From positions 1 through 26,815 of the forward strand of contig CALDHY010000107.1 of NCBI GenBank assembly GCA_937901445.1: a stretch of DNA of 26,815 bases, given 5' to 3'. Below, piece by piece: positions 23,189 to 26,815 of the stretch; within the stretch, counting starts at the first letter, position 1, and every line of letters begins with the position of its first letter. Under the pieces are notes generated by a model that searched no databases, was not told the DNA's origin, and was given only the letters and a program-made list of their open reading frames with translations. A program made the translations under genes and the position numbers. The stretch comes from an uncultured Selenomonadales bacterium (GTDB lineage Bacteria > Bacillota > Negativicutes > Selenomonadales > Selenomonadaceae).

Positions 23189-24319
23189 TTATTTGAAAAA
23201 GTTTAACACAGCATTGGTTACATATTTTAAATCATCGTCAGTTAAACCGTAGTACATTGGCAAACGAGCAAGGCGTTCACTTTCGGCAGTTGTAAAAATA
23301 TCTTCACCGTGAAAACGACAATATTTTCTTCCGGCGGGCGCAGAGTGCAGCGGTACATAATGAAACACGCAACTGACGCCGTTTGACTTCATATGGTTAA
23401 TAAATTTTGTGCGCTCGTCCAAATCTTTCAATTTCAAGTAAAACATATGTCCGTTATGCTTACATTCAGGCGGAACTGTCGGAATTTCAAATTTTCCGGC
23501 GTCAGCAAGCGGCTTAAAAGCGTCATAATATTTTTGCCACGTTGAAAGGCGATTATTATTAATTTCGTCAGCCTTTTGAAGTTGCGCCCAAAGATAGGCG
23601 GCGTTCAATTCACTGGGTAAATAACTATCACCAACATCAACCCAAGTGTATTTGTCAATTTGCCCGCGAAAAAATTTTGAACGGTTTGTACCTTTCTCGC
23701 GCAAAATTTCGGCACGTTCATTGTAAGCAGAATTATTTATAACAAGTGCGCCGCCTTCGCCCATAGAATAATTTTTAGTTTCGTGAAAAGAATAACAGCC
23801 GAAATCGCCGATAGTTCCAAGAAATTTTCCTTTGTAAGTACTCATAACGCCTTGTGCCGCGTCTTCAATAACTTTAAGATTGTGACGGCGCGCAATATCC
23901 ATAATGGTATCCATTTCACAAGAGACGCCGGCGTAGTGAACAACTGCTATTGCACGAGTTTTTTTAGTTATTGCTGCCTCAATTTTATTTTCATCAATGT
24001 TCATAGTATCCGGGCGAATATCGACAAAAACAGGCGTAGCTCCGCCAACAAGAATGGAAGTTGCCGTACTTGAAAAAGTGTAGCTGGGTAAAATTACTTC
24101 ATCGCCGCGTTGAAACTTGCAAAGTAACATTGCCATATCAAGTGCGCTTGTCCCGCTTGTAGTTAAGAGAATTTTTTGAGCAGAAAAATTTTTTTCAAGC
24201 CATGAATTACATTTCTTTGTAAATTCACCGTCGCCGCTAATTTTAAAATTTTTAATGGCTTTAGTTATATATTTAATTTCGTCGCCAACAAAAGGCGGTA
24301 CATTAAAAGAAATATTCAC
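23189..24319 (-). CDS. wecE: dTDP-4-amino-4,6-dideoxygalactose transaminase
   Basis: A PLP enzyme of the DegT/DnrJ/EryC1 family that converts dTDP-4-keto-6-deoxyglucose to the 4-amino sugar. The 376-residue protein closely follows WecE/RffA: NFKISGDGEFTKKC, EVILPSYTFSSTAT, VDIRPDTMNIDENKIEAAIT, Asp153 in IEDAAQGVMSTYKG, the PLP Lys182 in CYSFHETKNYSMGEGGA, and YLPSELNAAYLWAQLQ. AAAGGAG precedes GTG 24319. It is the first complete gene of the cluster with FkbM and ATP-grasp. No rmlA/rmlB genes are here, so the nucleotide sugar must come from elsewhere. Confidence 0.93.
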   Translation of the reverse strand: MNISFNVPPFVGDEIKYITKAIKNFKISGDGEFTKKCNSWLEKNFSAQKILLTTSGTSALDMAMLLCKFQRGDEVILPSYTFSSTATSILVGGATPVFVDIRPDTMNIDENKIEAAITKKTRAIAVVHYAGVSCEMDTIMDIARRHNLKVIEDAAQGVMSTYKGKFLGTIGDFGCYSFHETKNYSMGEGGALVINNSAYNERAEILREKGTNRSKFFRGQIDKYTWVDVGDSYLPSELNAAYLWAQLQKADEINNNRLSTWQKYYDAFKPLADAGKFEIPTVPPECKHNGHMFYLKLKDLDERTKFINHMKSNGVSCVFHYVPLHSAPAGRKYCRFHGEDIFTTAESERLARLPMYYGLTDDDLKYVTNAVLNFFK

Positions 24320-24347
24320 AACTGTTCAGCTCCTTTCAAGGGGGACG

Positions 24348-25193
24348 TTAAGTTGGAAGCGTTTGGAAGTTATAAATTACTCTGTTAGCCATATCCGGCA
24401 CAATTTGCATAATTTTATTCATGGCGGCTTGTGCTTGTTGCGGGTATGTTGTAATGATTATAAGGTCGTAATCTTTTTGTTTGAGGCGTTCAATTCCCGT
24501 AACAGAATTATCAAAATTCTCGGGGTGTTCATCAACTGTTGCAACAATTTCACAATAAGGTTTAGGCGAAATTTGAGTAATATATTCTCTGCCAAATATA
24601 AATATAACATCTGATTGACTTTTAATTTGTCTGCGATAATCTTTGTAAATTTCGGTAGCTCCAAAAAATACTACTCTTGTCCCGCGTGCAACACTTGCAA
24701 ACGGAAAAATTGCCGTCCACTCGCGGATTCTTTCACGTGAAAGCCGCTCAATGTAGTACTCTTTTGTAGGCGCGGCGTTTTCTACGATAATCCCAAATTT
24801 TTCATAGTATTCTTCAGCGGGTCGCAATTTTGGCAAGCTGTATTCTTTATCGTCATACAAACGTTTAACCAAAACTCTTTCCAACGCCTCAACATATGAA
24901 AAAGTTCCTGCACCGTGAACTTGCTCAACAGTATCATAGCCCAAAACGCCGGGCGTGGCGGATACTTGATTTTCTATTGCACTTCCAACAATAGTTAAAA
25001 CGCCTTCATTTGCGGCAAATCGCGCAGATTGTGAAATAGCACAAACAACATCTGTTTTTGAAAATAAAACGCGCGGAATTGGAACCATATCTCCCAAAGC
25101 CGTAAGCTGAACGTTATCAATATCATTGAAAGTTTTTATTATAAAATCACGGCGCGGAGTTATATCACCAACAAAAATAAAATTAATTTTTTT
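24348..25193 (-). CDS. Glycosyltransferase-like protein, 5' end lost at a junction
   Basis: The 281-residue open frame begins abruptly KKINFIFVGDITPRRD and has an in-frame TGA at 25194-25196, with no start. The first part resembles the C-terminal half of a GT-B glycosyltransferase (VLFSKTDVVCAISQSARFAANEG, TPGVLGYDT). Residues about 150 to the end form a second Rossmann-like domain (RGTRVVFFGATEIYKDY) like the N-domain of the FkbM protein. The native N-terminus is probably missing because foreign DNA begins at about 25194. Alternatively, if the A8 run has one base too many, TTG 25197 would start MKKINFIF. Context with wecE supports a role in surface glycans. Confidence 0.55.
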   Translation of the reverse strand, partial: KKINFIFVGDITPRRDFIIKTFNDIDNVQLTALGDMVPIPRVLFSKTDVVCAISQSARFAANEGVLTIVGSAIENQVSATPGVLGYDTVEQVHGAGTFSYVEALERVLVKRLYDDKEYSLPKLRPAEEYYEKFGIIVENAAPTKEYYIERLSRERIREWTAIFPFASVARGTRVVFFGATEIYKDYRRQIKSQSDVIFIFGREYITQISPKPYCEIVATVDEHPENFDNSVTGIERLKQKDYDLIIITTYPQQAQAAMNKIMQIVPDMANRVIYNFQTLPT

Positions 25194-25283
25194 TCAAATG
25201 TAAAGAATTCCATTGCCTTCAATAGAATAAAAAAGGTAAAAAATGAAGCTACACATGTAGGCTTTGGATTCAATAATAGAGAT

Positions 25284-25745
25284 ATGATTTTCGTTGAAAA
25301 TAATTCAATTATTCAAGAGCCTTTGTATTCGCATAGTAAACAAACTTTAAAGAAAAAGAAAGAAAAAGATGTTAGATTTGATTATTTTTCATTAAAAAGA
25401 AATGAAAATACAAGAATAAGTGAAATATTTAAACCTATTACTGCTTCAATTCAACCTTTGAAGACAATAACATCAGAAACTGATGTAATAACTAATAACA
25501 TGAAAAATATAGATATGCTAAAAAATGAGATGGAAAAAGAGGAAAAAAACAGTTTAGAATATTTAACTTTTATAAAAAGAGATAAAATGGATGAAAACCA
25601 GTTGATCACATACTATAAAAAAACGAGAAGAAATGTGTGTCAAAAACTAGAAGAAATAAATAGTATGAGTAATTTCAAGTATCAATCAACCAAAAAAAGT
25701 AAGCATGAAAGTAGCCCTAAAAAAAGGATAAAAACTTCTTCATAA
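25284..25745 (+). CDS. Lysine-rich low-GC reading frame of unknown origin
   Basis: A 153-codon frame, open upstream to the junction near 25194 without another ATG. The product is very rich in Lys, Asn, Glu, Ser and Thr, with charged runs (KKKKEKD, EMEKEEKNSLEY, KSKHESSPKKRIKTSS) and a basic tail. There is no clear ribosome site before ATG 25284. I recognise no domain. Composition differs from all central genes and resembles the frame at 1-228, and looks more like an AT-rich eukaryote, phage or mobile element. It could be part of a longer gene cut by the junction. Confidence 0.35.
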   Translation: MIFVENNSIIQEPLYSHSKQTLKKKKEKDVRFDYFSLKRNENTRISEIFKPITASIQPLKTITSETDVITNNMKNIDMLKNEMEKEEKNSLEYLTFIKRDKMDENQLITYYKKTRRNVCQKLEEINSMSNFKYQSTKKSKHESSPKKRIKTSS

Positions 25746-25750
25746 TCACA

Positions 25751-26815
25751 TTAGAATTGGAAATAAATAAAATCACTGCCATCCAAAGCACCGAACAAAA
25801 AGATAAACGTTATCATTCCGACTACTGATACGATGTTCCACCAAACACGTTTAGAATGAAGGAATCTGACATTCAACAAGAACTGGTCTTTAATATCCTT
25901 GACACTCAAAACAAACAAGGAAATCAAACCATATGAGAAAAGATTTGAATCTACAAACGGTTTACCCAAATCTGCGACCATCTTTCCAATGACGACGAAC
26001 GCATCCTCAACCGTATTAGCTCTAAAGAAAACCCAAGCGAAAGCCACCAACGCGAAGCAAAACGCCACACTAACGAGCTTGGATAAAACGCTTTCTTGTT
26101 TGGGGTTGTAAACATACTTTCGAAACACATTGCCTATCACCAAATAAACGCCATGCAATGCACCCCAAAGCACAAACGTCCAGTTGGCACCATGCCAGAT
26201 GCCACTCACCAAAAACGTGATCATCAGATTGAGCAAATGCCTGCCGTACTTCACCCGATTGCCACCCAACGGAATATACACGTAATCCATGAACCACGAG
26301 GAGAGCGAAATGTGCCAACGTTTCCAAAACTCTTTGATTGACATGGAAAGATATGGACGCTTAAAATTCTCCATCAGCCTAAAACCCATAACACGGGCGG
26401 CACCAATGGCGATATTGGAATAGCCGCCAAAATCGCAATAAATCTGGAAAGTGAAGAAGATTGTTGCCACAATCATGCTGGTTCCATTATGGTTACCCAC
26501 ATTGTTGTACACCGCATCAACGTATGCACCCAAGCGGTCGGCCACACATAGTTTCATAAAATAGCCCCATAGCATCTGCTTGAAACCTTCTGCCACATCA
26601 TCGTATTTGAAAGTGTGTTCCTCGTGGAATTGAGGCAACAGGTTTTTCGCCCTTTCAATAGGGCCAGCCACCAACTGCGGAAAGAATGAGACAAACAAAG
26701 CGTATGTAATGAAGTTGCGTTCTGCCTTGATGGTGCCCCGATAAACATCAACGGAATAGCCCACCGCTTGGAAGGTATAGAACGAAATACCAACTGGCAG
26801 CAGAATGTCGAGATT
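25751..26815 (-). CDS. MBOAT-family O-acyltransferase, N-terminus beyond right edge
   Basis: The frame is open to the last base and reads NLDILLPVGISFYTFQAVGY at the edge, so the first part lies outside the window. It is a multi-pass membrane O-acyltransferase of the DltB/AlgI type, which transfers acyl groups to exported polysaccharide. Signature segments are EFWKRWHISLSSWFMDYVYI and SGIWHGANWTFVLWGALHG, the latter with the conserved His residues. It ends DGSDFIYFQF, a form I associate with Bacteroidetes. Base and codon use are clearly higher in GC than the central genes, which supports an origin in a different organism. The frame covers 355 codons. Confidence 0.92.
   Translation of the reverse strand, partial: NLDILLPVGISFYTFQAVGYSVDVYRGTIKAERNFITYALFVSFFPQLVAGPIERAKNLLPQFHEEHTFKYDDVAEGFKQMLWGYFMKLCVADRLGAYVDAVYNNVGNHNGTSMIVATIFFTFQIYCDFGGYSNIAIGAARVMGFRLMENFKRPYLSMSIKEFWKRWHISLSSWFMDYVYIPLGGNRVKYGRHLLNLMITFLVSGIWHGANWTFVLWGALHGVYLVIGNVFRKYVYNPKQESVLSKLVSVAFCFALVAFAWVFFRANTVEDAFVVIGKMVADLGKPFVDSNLFSYGLISLFVLSVKDIKDQFLLNVRFLHSKRVWWNIVSVVGMITFIFLFGALDGSDFIYFQF

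Noticed and set aside
1..26815. tRNA, rRNA or riboswitch genes
   Set aside because: No cloverleaf with a CCA-type end, rRNA segment or known riboswitch core could be recognised by eye; a covariance-model search would be needed to exclude them.

Overview
The central part of this window (about 566 to 25193) looks like a diderm Firmicute of the Negativicutes type. It combines outer-membrane functions (ExbB/ExbD/TonB, and a porin with signal peptide, coiled coil and C-terminal Phe) with a Firmicutes gene order (ireB, ruvX, DUF1292, mltG, U32 peptidase). Shine-Dalgarno sites are strong, GTG/TTG starts are common, and the sequence is AT-rich. This is inference from gene content; no 16S or other taxonomic marker gene is present.

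Layout. Positions 1-565 hold low-GC, frame-broken sequence unlike the rest. Positions 566-2851 (+) carry a superoxide reductase lacking the usual rubredoxin-like cysteines, then exbB-exbD-tonB. A porin (-, 2906-3958) converges on tonB. From 4194 to 9487 (+) come a small unknown protein, alaS, a repetitive LEA-like helical protein and an ABC exporter. From 9571 to 13396 (+) is a three-gene operon: ATP-grasp ligase, radical SAM/SPASM protein and aldehyde dehydrogenase. A lone mannose-family PTS EIIA domain (13489-13938) follows and ends at a shared terminator. From 25193 back to 14074 everything is on the minus strand: a truncated glycosyltransferase-like gene, wecE, an FkbM methyltransferase, a second ATP-grasp, ireB, ruvX/DUF1292, mltG, U32 peptidase, acyP, aroQ, pepP, efp and hpf. 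Positions 25194-26815 hold a lysine-rich low-GC reading frame and then a truncated MBOAT acyltransferase whose composition is closer to Bacteroidetes.

How it works together. exbBD-tonB and the porin serve outer-membrane transport. wecE, FkbM, ATP-grasp and the truncated glycosyltransferase look like a surface-sugar modification set. The minus-strand housekeeping block covers cell-wall processing, translation and shikimate metabolism. The ATP-grasp/radical SAM/ALDH operon has no product I can name and is the best candidate for an undescribed pathway; its radical SAM gene carries a G10 tract near the 5' end, as expected of a phase-variable gene.

The most unexpected pattern is a family of short arrays of a degenerate heptamer, GGRYTAR. 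They sit at or just after the stop codons of five unrelated genes (exbD, EIIA, hpf, efp, mltG), always in the same orientation as the gene. The two ends of the window are probably assembly chimeras or foreign insertions, and conclusions from 1-565 and 25194-26815 should not be transferred to the central genome.
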